A model generated the notes under the pieces. It worked only from the letters and a program-made list of their open reading frames with translations. It had not been told where the DNA came from and ran no database searches. 43,819 nt of DNA from a virus. The DNA lies in the IMG/VR virus record IMGVR_UViG_3300017971_000427, positions 1 through 43,819 of that record; one strand, 5' to 3'. The position numbers and the translations under genes were made by a program. Shown here piece after piece: positions 15,667-23,940 of this stretch (its first letter is position 1; every line of letters starts with the position of its first letter).

Positions 15667-16108
15667 TTCTTACGAGCTCATGTTTTGCGACGCCGAGCTC
15701 CGACGCGATCTCGTTGATCCCGGCGCTGATATACGCCGTCGCGTCCGCGTGATTGCAATTATCATATGATAGCGATCGCGGTATTATCTGAGAGTGATCA
15801 AGCGGCGTCATACAATTCGGACAGGGTTTTTTAATTGATATGATCGCCTCGATCCAGCGCGCTCGCATCCTCATAATAAAATGTACTTTTTCAACAGTAT
15901 CAAGATTTATATTTCTTGTCTGATCAGCCAGGGCCCGGCAGCATGCAAAATATAATTTTAATTGCTGATATGATCGCGGCTTTTGAACGCCCTTGACTTT
16001 ATGGTATGTCAAACCGCCGACAGGAAAATTCAAGGCCTTTTCATGATCCTCAACAGCGAACGGCACAAAAAGGCCGGCGTCGTTTTTTATCATCGACATA
16101 TTAATCAT
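15644..16108 (-). CDS. DUF1367-like phage protein
   Basis: The protein is 154 residues. It opens with MINMSMIKNDAGLFVPFAVE, then a short conserved-looking helix (SYQQLKLYFACCRALADQT) and a CPNC pair near residue 95. The layout resembles DUF1367 proteins of lambdoid prophages, which lie near recombination genes, but the match is by impression. It overlaps both neighbours slightly. Several in-frame ATGs (16108, 16099, 16093) make the exact start uncertain. Confidence 0.45.
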   Translation of the reverse strand: MINMSMIKNDAGLFVPFAVEDHEKALNFPVGGLTYHKVKGVQKPRSYQQLKLYFACCRALADQTRNINLDTVEKVHFIMRMRARWIEAIISIKKPCPNCMTPLDHSQIIPRSLSYDNCNHADATAYISAGINEIASELGVAKHELVRNADRYGF

Positions 16109-16277
16109 TTTTTTCGATCGCCTTTTTTATGAGCTCGCCGCAAAACAAGCATTGACAATGCTTTACGAGCGACCGCATAAAATTCTCGTATTCAAAAATA
16201 ATATTTGTCTCGTCGTGAGAATATTTTTTCGAGATCTTACAAAACAATTTTTCAAGCTGGATTTGATTGTCTGACAT
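16101..16277 (-). CDS. Small Cys-pair protein, first gene of early operon
   Basis: The protein is about 58 residues and carries CQCLFCGEL near the C-terminus, a single zinc-knuckle-like cluster. Start: ATG at 16277 has AGAGG 6 nt upstream, whereas the earlier in-frame ATG at 16304 lies inside the predicted promoter spacer-to-start region. It is the first gene after the promoter at 16307-16334, so it would be among the earliest proteins made. Function unknown. Confidence 0.65.
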   Translation of the reverse strand: MSDNQIQLEKLFCKISKKYSHDETNIIFEYENFMRSLVKHCQCLFCGELIKKAIEKND

Positions 16278-16306
16278 GAGGCGCCTCTCATTTCTGTTTT
16301 TCATTC

Positions 16307-16334
16307 ATACTATAAAAATTAAAACCGATGTCAA
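16307..16334 (-). promoter_or_regulatory. Sigma70-type promoter for the early operon
   Basis: On the minus strand a perfect -35 TTGACA (16334-16329) is followed after 16 bp by TAGTAT (16312-16307), with TATAGT as an alternative -10 two bases earlier. Transcription would begin near 16300, about 23 nt before the ATG at 16277. The -35 lies inside the arm of the late-operon terminator. Confidence 0.6.
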
Positions 16335-16360
16335 GAAAAAGTTTTTTTCAAGACATCGGC
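16311..16360 (-). terminator. Long hairpin terminator of the late operon
   Basis: Perfect arms CCGATGTC (16325-16332) and GACATCGG (16352-16359) continue, after two A-A mismatches, into a G-AAAAA/TTTTT-C inner stem with a 3-base loop. On the minus strand it is followed by TTTTAATTTTT. It closes the head-tail-lysis operon just past the holin gene. Confidence 0.8.
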
Positions 16361-16387
16361 TTTGATGTTCTGTTTATAATATGGGAT

Positions 16388-16906
16388 TTATTTTTTGCCG
16401 CCGGTTATCATTGAGACAACCTTGTTCATGATTTCGTTTTCAGATTTTCCTTTTTTCTCTTGTGACCGGCCCCATGAATAAACAGAGCAAATCCCTGTCC
16501 AGGCGAGCCAGAATTGACCCGGCAGCTGATAAGATCCCAGCTCTTTTAATTGTTTAACCTGGTCAGCCGTAATGTCGCCGACCCCCAGGATGAGACAAGT
16601 CTGCAGTATATCGATAATAAAAGGCGCGACAACATAATTCAGCCCGATAAAAATCAGGCCGCAATATATGACCGACGGCCGCGCTCTCTTTGTGAAAAGA
16701 TCGCTTTGCTGCAGCTCAGCGACAATGATGTCCCTTTTATAACTGTCTCGCCGCTCCTCGCGTGCCTCCAGGGCTGCCGCGAGATCCGTCGTCGCCTTGA
16801 GTTTGAGTTCTGGATCTGCCTGAGGCGGCCAGATTTTATCAATGACTTTGCCGCCAAAATCGAAAGCGCTGCCGAGACCTCCGAGATCTTTTATATCAAA
16901 AGCCAT
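16388..16906 (-). CDS. Holin, 3TM GTA-type family
   Basis: The protein is 172 residues. It matches the GTA-holin 3TM pattern: a charged N-terminal half, then FTKRARPSVIYCGLIFIGLN beginning the first membrane span, a second span around APFIIDILQTCLILGVG and a third near FWLAWTGICSVYSWGRS. It would make holes in the inner membrane to let the amidase reach the wall. It lies last in the late operon, after amidase and spanin-like genes. GGGGG ribosome-binding site. Confidence 0.85.
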   Translation of the reverse strand: MAFDIKDLGGLGSAFDFGGKVIDKIWPPQADPELKLKATTDLAAALEAREERRDSYKRDIIVAELQQSDLFTKRARPSVIYCGLIFIGLNYVVAPFIIDILQTCLILGVGDITADQVKQLKELGSYQLPGQFWLAWTGICSVYSWGRSQEKKGKSENEIMNKVVSMITGGKK

Positions 16907-16915
16907 AAAGCCCCC

Positions 16916-17452
16916 TTATCCAAATTGTTTGAAAGCGCCGCGCGTGATCGCGGCCGCGAAATTATATTGATTTTCTGGCTCTCTTAAAAAGGCCCTCTCT
17001 TTTGAATTACTTAAAAAACCACATTCGACGAGGATCGCCGGGCCGGTCGTTTCCCTGAGGACCTTAAAATCAGATTGCTTGACGCCCCTGTCTCTCAAAT
17101 TCGGGAAAGTAGTCGCGAGCTCTGTCATAACATGCTGAGCCAGGGATCTCGAGGTTTTCGAGGCCCTGGGGTGTATATGGACGGTCATGCCGTTCGCTGT
17201 CTCTTTGTGAAAAGCGTCGCAATGAATTGAGATAAGCGCCGCCGGGTTCATTTCGTTTGCGAGATCCACGCGCTGAGAAAGCGAGACCGTGACGTCCTTT
17301 GTCCTGGTCAAATCAGCGTCAAGGCCCTGGAGCTGCGTCATTAAAAACGCCAGGTTTGCCATGTTGAGATTGAGATCATCCTCCTCGGCCGCGCCATATT
17401 TCGCGCCGTCATCTGGGCCGCCGTGTCCTGGATCATATAAAAGTTTAGTCAT
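16916..17452 (-). CDS. N-acetylmuramoyl-L-alanine amidase endolysin (Amidase_3)
   Basis: The protein is 178 residues and a single Amidase_3 domain. Zinc ligands and catalytic residues are visible in YDPGHGGPDDG (His near 10), the Glu-rich AAEEDDLNLN, LISIHCDAF, and ILVECGFLSN. It cleaves the bond between muramic acid and the stem peptide. It has no signal peptide, so release depends on the holin. Its ATG overlaps the stop of the upstream spanin-like gene (TAATG). Confidence 0.92.
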   Translation of the reverse strand: MTKLLYDPGHGGPDDGAKYGAAEEDDLNLNMANLAFLMTQLQGLDADLTRTKDVTVSLSQRVDLANEMNPAALISIHCDAFHKETANGMTVHIHPRASKTSRSLAQHVMTELATTFPNLRDRGVKQSDFKVLRETTGPAILVECGFLSNSKERAFLREPENQYNFAAAITRGAFKQFG

Positions 17453-17877
17453 TATCCTCGCCCCGTTTTGAGTTTTTCTTTTTCGGCCTGGAAATTTATC
17501 AGCGTGTCAAGGCCGCCTTTTATTTCGTGTATTGTTTCGGTTTGACTTAAAACGAGCTGCTGCGTTTCGCCCAGCATTTTTTGATTTGCTGTTAATGTAG
17601 TGTGAAACGCGCTCGATCGCTCATCAAACGCGGCTTTTAATCCCTCATATTTTGTAAATAAAATATTTAAATCTTTTTCGATCTGGGCCGTTTTCTCGTC
17701 TTGTTTTTCGTTGAGATCTTTTTGCTCCTCGCGATATTTTTCAAAAGCCTTTGTCTCTTTTTCAAACTGTGTCGAGTGCTGCTTGAGTGTCTGTTTTTGT
17801 ACGCCATAAGCGACCAGGAGAGCGCCGATTGTTATGCCCAGGCCGATAATGCTGGGCAAAGAGTTGATCCAGTCCAT
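17452..17877 (-). CDS. N-terminally anchored coiled-coil protein (spanin-like or accessory holin)
   Basis: The protein is 141 residues. One hydrophobic span (PSIIGLGITIGALLVAYGV) lies at residues 7-26 and the rest is coiled coil (KETKAFEKYREEQKDLNEKQ onward). This is the layout of an inner-membrane i-spanin or a single-TM holin partner. No lipoprotein o-spanin was found nested in it. It sits directly upstream of the amidase. Confidence 0.65.
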   Translation of the reverse strand: MDWINSLPSIIGLGITIGALLVAYGVQKQTLKQHSTQFEKETKAFEKYREEQKDLNEKQDEKTAQIEKDLNILFTKYEGLKAAFDERSSAFHTTLTANQKMLGETQQLVLSQTETIHEIKGGLDTLINFQAEKEKLKTGRG

Positions 17878-17893
17878 GAGAGCCCCTTTTCAA

Positions 17894-18712
17894 TTACCAG
17901 TTGATCGAAACATCATAAGCCGCCACGTCCTCGTATGTCGTGAGGGCGCGGACCGCGTCTTTATGATTTTGCATTGAGATAAAAAGCGTCGCGACATGCT
18001 CCGTGACGGCCTTGCCCAAATTCATATAATCGGCCGGCGTCGCGAAAGTCTGATCGACGTTGTCGGCATCGCGCCAGGTTTGCAGCTCAGAGATCCAGGG
18101 ATAATTTGTCGGATCATCGTTGCTGACCTTTGCATATATGGAGCGCTTTGCAATACTGTCTTGAGATTTTTTATCGACTTGCCAGTTTTTACTATCATAA
18201 GGAAAAGGCGCGTCGAGCCGGTTCAAAAACTCTTGTTCGACTTCCTGGAGCCTGGCGGCTTTGTGAGCGTCCTCGTCCCAGATCCAGGCGCTGCCGTCAT
18301 GCGTAGTGTGATAAACGCTCGGGGCCGGGTCCGTTAAACAGTCAGCCGGGACCGTTTCGCCGATATTTTCGATTTTTGTTTCGTTGCCGTCCTGGTCGCA
18401 ATAGGCAGTCTCGCGAAAGTCTGCTTGCAAGGCCCAGGCAGAACCGTCAAAAACCGCGATCTCGTCAGCGCCAGGCGCCGGCGGCTCGATGTCAGTCGCA
18501 TAAGCCGGGATTAAATAAGCCGTATCAGCTGCAGCGGCGGCCGCCTGGCCGTCAGCGTCAGCCTCAGCCTCAGATTTTTCGGCAGCGATCGCCGCGTCAT
18601 ATGCTGCGACATATGCGTCGCGCTGATTTTTCTCAGTCTCGAGAGGATCGACCTGAGCGGCGCTTGTGCTTAAATATTCGCCGGTCTCTTTTGAAAAATT
18701 AAAAATATTCAT
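17894..18712 (-). CDS. Tail fibre assembly-like protein with DUF4376 domain
   Basis: The protein is 272 residues. The N-terminus (NIFNFSKETGEYL) resembles tail-fibre assembly proteins. An Ala/Glu-rich helical stretch follows (AAIAAEKSEAEADADG). The C-terminal third (WRDADNVDQTFATPADYMNL, then VTEHVATLFISM) matches DUF4376, common in phage fibre regions. It follows the collar-domain fibre gene and may be its chaperone or a second fibre part. GGAGG 5 nt before the ATG. Confidence 0.7.
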   Translation of the reverse strand: MNIFNFSKETGEYLSTSAAQVDPLETEKNQRDAYVAAYDAAIAAEKSEAEADADGQAAAAAADTAYLIPAYATDIEPPAPGADEIAVFDGSAWALQADFRETAYCDQDGNETKIENIGETVPADCLTDPAPSVYHTTHDGSAWIWDEDAHKAARLQEVEQEFLNRLDAPFPYDSKNWQVDKKSQDSIAKRSIYAKVSNDDPTNYPWISELQTWRDADNVDQTFATPADYMNLGKAVTEHVATLFISMQNHKDAVRALTTYEDVAAYDVSINW

Positions 18713-18724
18713 TTTTGCCTCCGC

Positions 18725-19705
18725 TTAATATTTGATTATCATCATTCGATAGACGTTTCTCATCCTGGTCTCGTTGCCTCCGTATGCGTCAGTAAAATTA
18801 TTGTAAATATAATTTGACTGGTTTCCGAGGTTCCAATTTGTCCCCCCTTTTCTGAGCGTGCCGTGAACATGGCTCTCGACAGCGTAACCCTGTTTAGTAC
18901 CAGGGGCGTCGCCGGTCGTTCCGTCGCCCCTGTCGGTCCTGGTCGCGGCGTCGGGATCGCGGCCGGCGCCATGATCCCAACCCCTGAGCCCCTCCCCTCT
19001 AAAATCAGGCAAATTAAAAGTATTTATTCCATCGCCGACGCCGTAAGCAGTCCCCAAAACATTAAACAGGGCGTTGTATGTCGTTCGGCTGATCGCGCTG
19101 CCGTCCTCCTCGAGAAAACCAGTCGGCGGCGTTGACAGCGGCCAGAGCATTTCCATCCCGACCGGGATCGCCTCGCCGACAAATTGCAAAAGCTCAAAAC
19201 GATTTGCAACGGAATTGAACCGCGCCAGGACATACCGGCCGGCCTTAATGTCTGCAGCGATTAAGGCGCTGCCGTCAGCATTTGTCAGGCTTTTTGCTGC
19301 CAGGCCGTTGATCTGGACCGTCGCGGCGCCGAGGTTTGACGTTGCTGCCTTAAATAAAATGATCTGGCCGTCAAAATAGGCGACAGGGGCCGCCCCGACT
19401 GAAATAATGACGATATTGTTCGGGGTTCCTGTCCCTTGATCATCAAAATAAATAAAGTCGTTAAAAATGGATCTCAGGGCGTCAAAGCAGTCTGAGGCTC
19501 CGATATTTTCGGGATTTCCTGAGGGTATAATCGCGGCATAATTAATCAATTTTGTCATAAAGCCGAGTATATCATCGGGCCAGTCTTTTTCATATTCAGT
19601 ACCGTCCAGGGCGCCCGGCGAGCTCTCATTTTTAAAAGATCCGTATGGATAGGTCAAAGGGTTCGGGGGCGTCGCGTTTGTATATCTGACAGAAAAATTT
19701 AACAT
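18725..19705 (-). CDS. Tail fibre/collar-domain protein
   Basis: The protein is 326 residues. Near residue 180 GMEMLWPLSTPPTGFLEEDG begins a phage tail collar domain, continuing with FNLPDFRGEGLRGWDHGAGR and a DAATRTDRGDGTTGDAPGTK receptor-tip segment; the C-terminus ends NVYRMMIIKY as in this family. The N-terminal half attaches to the baseplate. It would recognise the host surface. The strong AGGAGGTTTTTAAAATG-type start suggests high expression. Confidence 0.85.
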   Translation of the reverse strand: MLNFSVRYTNATPPNPLTYPYGSFKNESSPGALDGTEYEKDWPDDILGFMTKLINYAAIIPSGNPENIGASDCFDALRSIFNDFIYFDDQGTGTPNNIVIISVGAAPVAYFDGQIILFKAATSNLGAATVQINGLAAKSLTNADGSALIAADIKAGRYVLARFNSVANRFELLQFVGEAIPVGMEMLWPLSTPPTGFLEEDGSAISRTTYNALFNVLGTAYGVGDGINTFNLPDFRGEGLRGWDHGAGRDPDAATRTDRGDGTTGDAPGTKQGYAVESHVHGTLRKGGTNWNLGNQSNYIYNNFTDAYGGNETRMRNVYRMMIIKY

Positions 19706-19719
19706 TTTAAAAACCTCCT

Positions 19720-20511
19720 CTATACATAGTTAATGAATAAACCGACCCAAGTCTGACGCGGTTTGATCTGTAAAATTAATGTTTCAAATTCATTTTTGCG
19801 ATCGGCCGGGACGTCCGCGAACGATCCGAAAGTCGGGCCGCCTACATACCAAAAATGGACCCAGGTATCAGGATCGTCGGGGATCTGATATTTTCTGATC
19901 CTCAGCTCGATCCCTGTAAAGCTGCCGCATTTCGCGCCGGCAGCGCCACAAATAGCGGCCGCGTTTCCACAAATGACCGGGCCTGTAAAAAGTTTATAAA
20001 CAAATAAAATTTTATTTACAAGGACGCTGTCCTCATCGACCCAGGCTCGAGGATCTCGAGGGACGAGCTCCTGATTTGTCATGTTGCCGGCATAAGCGTC
20101 AGGAGATCCGCAAACCGCGAGCGGATTGCCGCAAATGATCGCCTCGTCAAAAACATCGTCGAGAAACCACCATTCATAAACATAAACGTCAAAACCGGCG
20201 TCCCTGAGGACCCCTTGAATATATCCAGGCGATTGACCGCCGACCGCGCGCCATTGCGCGAGGATACGATCGCGGCGATCTTGCTCGTCCGAGACAGCTG
20301 TTAAAAAGCCGAATTGTTTTTCCCATAAATCGAGCTGTCTTGTTGTCTCTGGAAAAACATCAAGGGCGATAAAAACAAAAAAATTAACGACGTCTTGAGG
20401 CCAGGACGTGAGCCCCTCGAAAAACTCTCTCAGCTGCTTTTCGATGACGATCGTCCACGCCTGGGCCCTGGGTAACAAGTGCTGATATATGCGAAAAAAT
20501 AAATTATTCAT
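19720..20511 (-). CDS. Mu gp48-like baseplate/tail protein (DUF2313)
   Basis: The protein is 263 residues. The N-terminal 110 (FFRIYQHLLPRAQAW; WEKQFGFLTAVSDEQDRRDR; GQSPGYIQGVLRDAGFD) are typical of DUF2313/YmfQ proteins, which connect baseplate wedge and fibre. The central part holds two similar Cys motifs, ICGNPLAVCGSPDA and VICGNAAAICGAAGAKCGS. Its ATG overlaps the stop of the gp47-like gene (ATGA at 20508-20511). The order gp45-gp46-gp47-gp48-fibre copies Mu. Confidence 0.85.
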   Translation of the reverse strand: MNNLFFRIYQHLLPRAQAWTIVIEKQLREFFEGLTSWPQDVVNFFVFIALDVFPETTRQLDLWEKQFGFLTAVSDEQDRRDRILAQWRAVGGQSPGYIQGVLRDAGFDVYVYEWWFLDDVFDEAIICGNPLAVCGSPDAYAGNMTNQELVPRDPRAWVDEDSVLVNKILFVYKLFTGPVICGNAAAICGAAGAKCGSFTGIELRIRKYQIPDDPDTWVHFWYVGGPTFGSFADVPADRKNEFETLILQIKPRQTWVGLFINYV

Positions 20512-21710
20512 ACAAAGCTCAAATTCACAAGTTTTGATTTCTCGCCCTCAGCGAGCAAGTATATTTCGAGATTGACAATATCAAGCGTCTTTTTAAAAGT
20601 CGCGCCTGTAAACGTGCCGTTTCTTGAGTTGACGCTATCGTCAATAATGCCGATAATAGTATTTATCGAGATCTTATCGACCCTGGGGGGGACCGTCAGG
20701 CCGTCCACAAAGGGCGCTCTCTCTAAAAAATAAGCGGTCAAGCTCTCCTCGATCTCAGCCTCGACCTCGGCCGGGTTCGTGACCTGGAGATCTGTCACGG
20801 TAACGTCAAAGCCGGTCCTCGTAATCGGTAAAGAGTTGACGAGGGCCGTTATCGGCCGGCGTGTCGCGAGGCCGTTCTCATCGTATTCAATCGCCTCTTT
20901 GACCGCGTCAAGCTGGGCTTGTGTCGGGATGCCGTCAGGGTTCCCAGAACTCTCAGGCGTTGCCTCGCTGTAAACGTCGACCTCTCCAGGGACCGGGCTT
21001 GTATAAGGATAAACATTTATTATGCCTGGGACCTCCTCGCCCCAGATTTCATAATCAGCTGAGGCGCCCCCCTGGGGACGCTTTTGAAAGCGATCGACGA
21101 CGCGCTGCCGATAGCTCTCCTCGCTTTCGGCGTTCGCAGCCGTGACGAGCTGAGAATTGACGACCGCATCGCGAGCGACGTTCGGGACCGGATTGACAAA
21201 CGAAACGATCGCGCCGGCCTCGAGGTTTCCGTCAGTACCGCCGCCGCCCTCGCCGTCAGGATCATTGACCGCGACGATCTCGGCTTGAACGGTCGCAGCA
21301 TCAAGCAAAACAGGGTCCTTTGTAAGATAAATAAAACCGTTTAGATTTGACGTGAGCTGCGTTGATGCCGGCAAAGATCCGGTTTGATTTTCGACCGTGA
21401 TATCGATCAGGAGCTCGGCGTTTGTTGCCGTTGTCGGGGGCCCGACGCCGATAAGCTCGCCCCAGCGTGTCAAGGGCGAAACCGTTGTCCCCAGGATCGA
21501 AACGCTTTCGAACGCTGCAGTCGAGACAAAGATTTGCAGAAAGATCCAGCCCCCAAATTTATAAAGGATAATTATCACGGCCGCGAGCGCTTTCGCGAGA
21601 ACGCGATTAAAAGCCTTAGGCAGCAAAGGGATCGTTTGATTTAAAGAGGCCTCGAGCTGCGCGATTATTAAGTCATTTATTTCTTGAGTTGTCGGCGTAT
21701 CAAGAGCCAT
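20508..21710 (-). CDS. Baseplate J-like wedge protein (Mu gp47)
   Basis: The protein is about 400 residues. A start at 21710 (MALDTPTTQEIND) is preferred, because GGAGG lies about 10 nt before it; the upstream ATG at 21734 precedes that site. Typical J features are seen: a hydrophobic N-terminal helix, LTRWGELIGVGPPTTATNAE near 100, RVVDRFQKRPQGGASADYEI near 210 and the following VPGIINVYPY. Baseplate_J proteins form the wedge ring of contractile tails. Confidence 0.88.
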   Translation of the reverse strand: MALDTPTTQEINDLIIAQLEASLNQTIPLLPKAFNRVLAKALAAVIIILYKFGGWIFLQIFVSTAAFESVSILGTTVSPLTRWGELIGVGPPTTATNAELLIDITVENQTGSLPASTQLTSNLNGFIYLTKDPVLLDAATVQAEIVAVNDPDGEGGGGTDGNLEAGAIVSFVNPVPNVARDAVVNSQLVTAANAESEESYRQRVVDRFQKRPQGGASADYEIWGEEVPGIINVYPYTSPVPGEVDVYSEATPESSGNPDGIPTQAQLDAVKEAIEYDENGLATRRPITALVNSLPITRTGFDVTVTDLQVTNPAEVEAEIEESLTAYFLERAPFVDGLTVPPRVDKISINTIIGIIDDSVNSRNGTFTGATFKKTLDIVNLEIYLLAEGEKSKLVNLSFV

Positions 21711-22158
21711 TTTGCATTGACCTCCAATTTTCAATAAAATTAAAAGATGTCTCGACCCCCTCTGCCGTTATACTACCCGAAATATTTATCTTGTCAACGT
21801 CAGGGATCGAGGCTGAGACCTCGACGCTCGACGCGATCCCGGTCTCGATAAAATCTCTCTCGAGATCTCGTTTTGCAGCCTCCTCGACGCGCCTCAAGTT
21901 TGAGGGCGTTGCCGGCAGCCCGAGGAGTAAATTTTGCGTTTCCGAAATATATCTTTTTTGCGGATCTGGCTCGTCGACGTTGCCCCACCACGTCAAAGGA
22001 TTGTCGACGCTGCCGTCGTCGTCAGCATTGCCTCCGAATAAAGATAAATAAACCATCGTTTCAAAGCCGCCTGTCATTTCTGGCTGACCGCCCTCGACGT
22101 TAATCTCGCCGCCGTCAACGATTTGAAAAAGTAAAATGTCGCCCTCAAATATACTCAT
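21700..22158 (-). CDS. Baseplate wedge protein W-like (Mu gp46/gp25 type)
   Basis: The protein is 152 residues. GGFETMVYLSLFGGNADDDG near residue 30, PLTWWGNV and the helix ETQNLLLGLPATPSNLRRVE fit the Mu gp46 group related to T4 gp25, which starts sheath assembly on the baseplate. It overlaps the gp47-like start by 11 bp. The ribosome-binding site is a modest AAAGG. Confidence 0.85.
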   Translation of the reverse strand: MSIFEGDILLFQIVDGGEINVEGGQPEMTGGFETMVYLSLFGGNADDDGSVDNPLTWWGNVDEPDPQKRYISETQNLLLGLPATPSNLRRVEEAAKRDLERDFIETGIASSVEVSASIPDVDKINISGSITAEGVETSFNFIENWRSMQNGS

Positions 22159-22169
22159 GATAAAAACCT

Positions 22170-22871
22170 TTAAACCGGGGGCCCTGTGTTGCTCGTTCCC
22201 GACGTGACGCCGCTGTGTAAATGACCGAGCGAGCTTTTGCCGGCGAAAAAAACGTCCTGGGTCCCTGTTACTGTTAAAGCTGAGACCGCTTGCCCTGTTA
22301 TTGTGCCAGTAACCGCGAGGGCGCCGGCGATATTTGTCGCGCCGTTGATCTGGACGGCGCCGTTTAAAGTTAAAAGCGCCATAGTCAAATTGATATTTCC
22401 TGGCGTGAAAAGATCCAGGCCCTCAGCTGCAATGATCTCGATTTTGCCGGCCTCAGAGATTGTTAATTGAGCCCCTGGGTTTTGAACATTGACGTCGCCG
22501 GCAGCGTTAATCGTTATTGTAAAAACGAGATTTGATATCTCGATCGATCCGTCATTTTTTAACCAGGCTTGAGCCGTTATCTCGCCGGCCTCGTTCCTGG
22601 AATAGATCCTTTTTTCTCCTGGGAGAGCCTCAGGCGCGTTGTTTACATCATAAAAGCCGGCCGCAATATAGGCGCCGCTCTCGGTCCTGGGCATGCTGAA
22701 AGCGCGATCCTCAGGCAGCGGCGCGCTGTCATCGCCTGGGCTCGAGTATATTTCAGCCTGGATGTTTTGCCCCTTGTTGAGCTCCGCTTTTATTTCGCGG
22801 ATCTGGGCGCCCTCTTTATCGCTTATGATAATTGATAAAATTCGCCCGAGTATGCCTTTTTTTATAGCCAG
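22170..22871 (-). CDS. Baseplate spike protein V-like (Mu gp45), non-ATG start
   Basis: The product is about 230 residues. The C-terminus has the spike apex pattern GHLHSGVTSGTSNTGPPV, with the HxH that binds iron in Mu gp45-like tips, preceded by a repetitive beta-helix (NGAVQINGATNIAGALAVTG). The first ATG in frame (22694) would remove the N-terminal OB-like domain, but the frame stays open to 22895 and encodes a plausible start (AIKKGILGRILSIIISD). No ATG, GTG or TTG exists there; CTG at 22871, 5 nt after GAGGGGG, or ATA at 22865 are the candidates. It overlaps the gp44-like gene by about 10 bp. Confidence 0.75.
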   Translation of the reverse strand: MAIKKGILGRILSIIISDKEGAQIREIKAELNKGQNIQAEIYSSPGDDSAPLPEDRAFSMPRTESGAYIAAGFYDVNNAPEALPGEKRIYSRNEAGEITAQAWLKNDGSIEISNLVFTITINAAGDVNVQNPGAQLTISEAGKIEIIAAEGLDLFTPGNINLTMALLTLNGAVQINGATNIAGALAVTGTITGQAVSALTVTGTQDVFFAGKSSLGHLHSGVTSGTSNTGPPV

Positions 22872-23929
22872 GGCAGCCCCCTCGGGATCTCTCCCTTATA
22901 ACTCTCAGGTAAAACAAGCGTCAATCTCGCTGTATCAGCTGCAGCCCTTTTTAAACTGACCGCCCTGATTAAAAGCTCGGTTTCATTATAGACCATCGCG
23001 TCAGCGCTCTCAAAAATGATCGTTGTATCTGGGGCCCAGAGATCCCCGGTCTCATTTCGCCAGCCCTGGACATCGACGCTGAAAGATATCGCGTCCCCAA
23101 ACATACGACCCATTTTTGATTTGACCGCGCTCTGCAGATCCGCGCTTTTTGCGTCCTGGACCTGGAAAACAAAAGGCCTTTTGACGCCGCTTAAAAACGG
23201 ATTGTTTAAAGTAAAATTTTCGGCGTCCTTTGACGAGCTCGTCGGCGCGAGGCCTGTCACGGATGAAAAATAATTTTGCGCGTTATATGACGGCGACGCC
23301 GACAAAAAGGGCGCTGAGCCCTGCTTGATCGTTGAGCCAGAGGCCTCAGCCTGAGAGACATAAAATTTTAGTTTGCCGTCAGCTGAGTTTGTAACGATCA
23401 GATTTCTCTCATGAGCGAGCTTGATTAAAAATTGAAAAACCTTTTCTCCTGGATTAGCAGCCACGCGATCAAAAACAGCGCCCGGCTCGCCGTCAAACTG
23501 GACGCCCAGATCAAAAAAGCCGGCGCTCTCGTTCGCGATGTCCCTGAGGTTTATATCATTATACTCGATCGGAAAAGCCTCAGCTGGATAAGGGCAGTCA
23601 TTTAAAACGCCCGGCAGCGAGTAACCGCTGACAGAAAAAACTCTTTGATTGTCTGACACCGGCGGCGACGTAGTAATCAAAGAGCCATTAAAAACGATCT
23701 CGCCTCCGATATAAACAGAGACCGGCTTGAAAGATAACGGCTGAAATATTTTTCGATAAAGCTCGATATCAGATTGAAAAGGGCCCCCAAACGAAAAAGC
23801 GTCGATCGTATCCATTGAGAGCTTGAGCTCGGCGTTTTGCCAGAGCCGAAAGCGCTCGCCGTCGATCAGGAGCGCGACCTCGTTTTGATCATCGGCGTCG
23901 ATATTTGTCGGGGTTATAGGATCAACCAT
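22862..23929 (-). CDS. Baseplate hub protein (Mu gp44/gpP-like)
   Basis: The protein is 355 residues. The opening (EVALLIDGERFRLWQNAELK), FSFGGPFQ and the phrase VSVYIGGEIVFNGSLITTSP, then FSVSGYSLPGVLNDCPYP, match the Mu gp44 hub family related to T4 gp27. The hub holds the spike and the tape measure end. AAGG lies before the ATG. It follows the gp43-like gene in the Mu order. Confidence 0.88.
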   Translation of the reverse strand: MVDPITPTNIDADDQNEVALLIDGERFRLWQNAELKLSMDTIDAFSFGGPFQSDIELYRKIFQPLSFKPVSVYIGGEIVFNGSLITTSPPVSDNQRVFSVSGYSLPGVLNDCPYPAEAFPIEYNDINLRDIANESAGFFDLGVQFDGEPGAVFDRVAANPGEKVFQFLIKLAHERNLIVTNSADGKLKFYVSQAEASGSTIKQGSAPFLSASPSYNAQNYFSSVTGLAPTSSSKDAENFTLNNPFLSGVKRPFVFQVQDAKSADLQSAVKSKMGRMFGDAISFSVDVQGWRNETGDLWAPDTTIIFESADAMVYNETELLIRAVSLKRAAADTARLTLVLPESYKGEIPRGLPWL

Positions 23930-23940
23930 TGAGAAACCTT

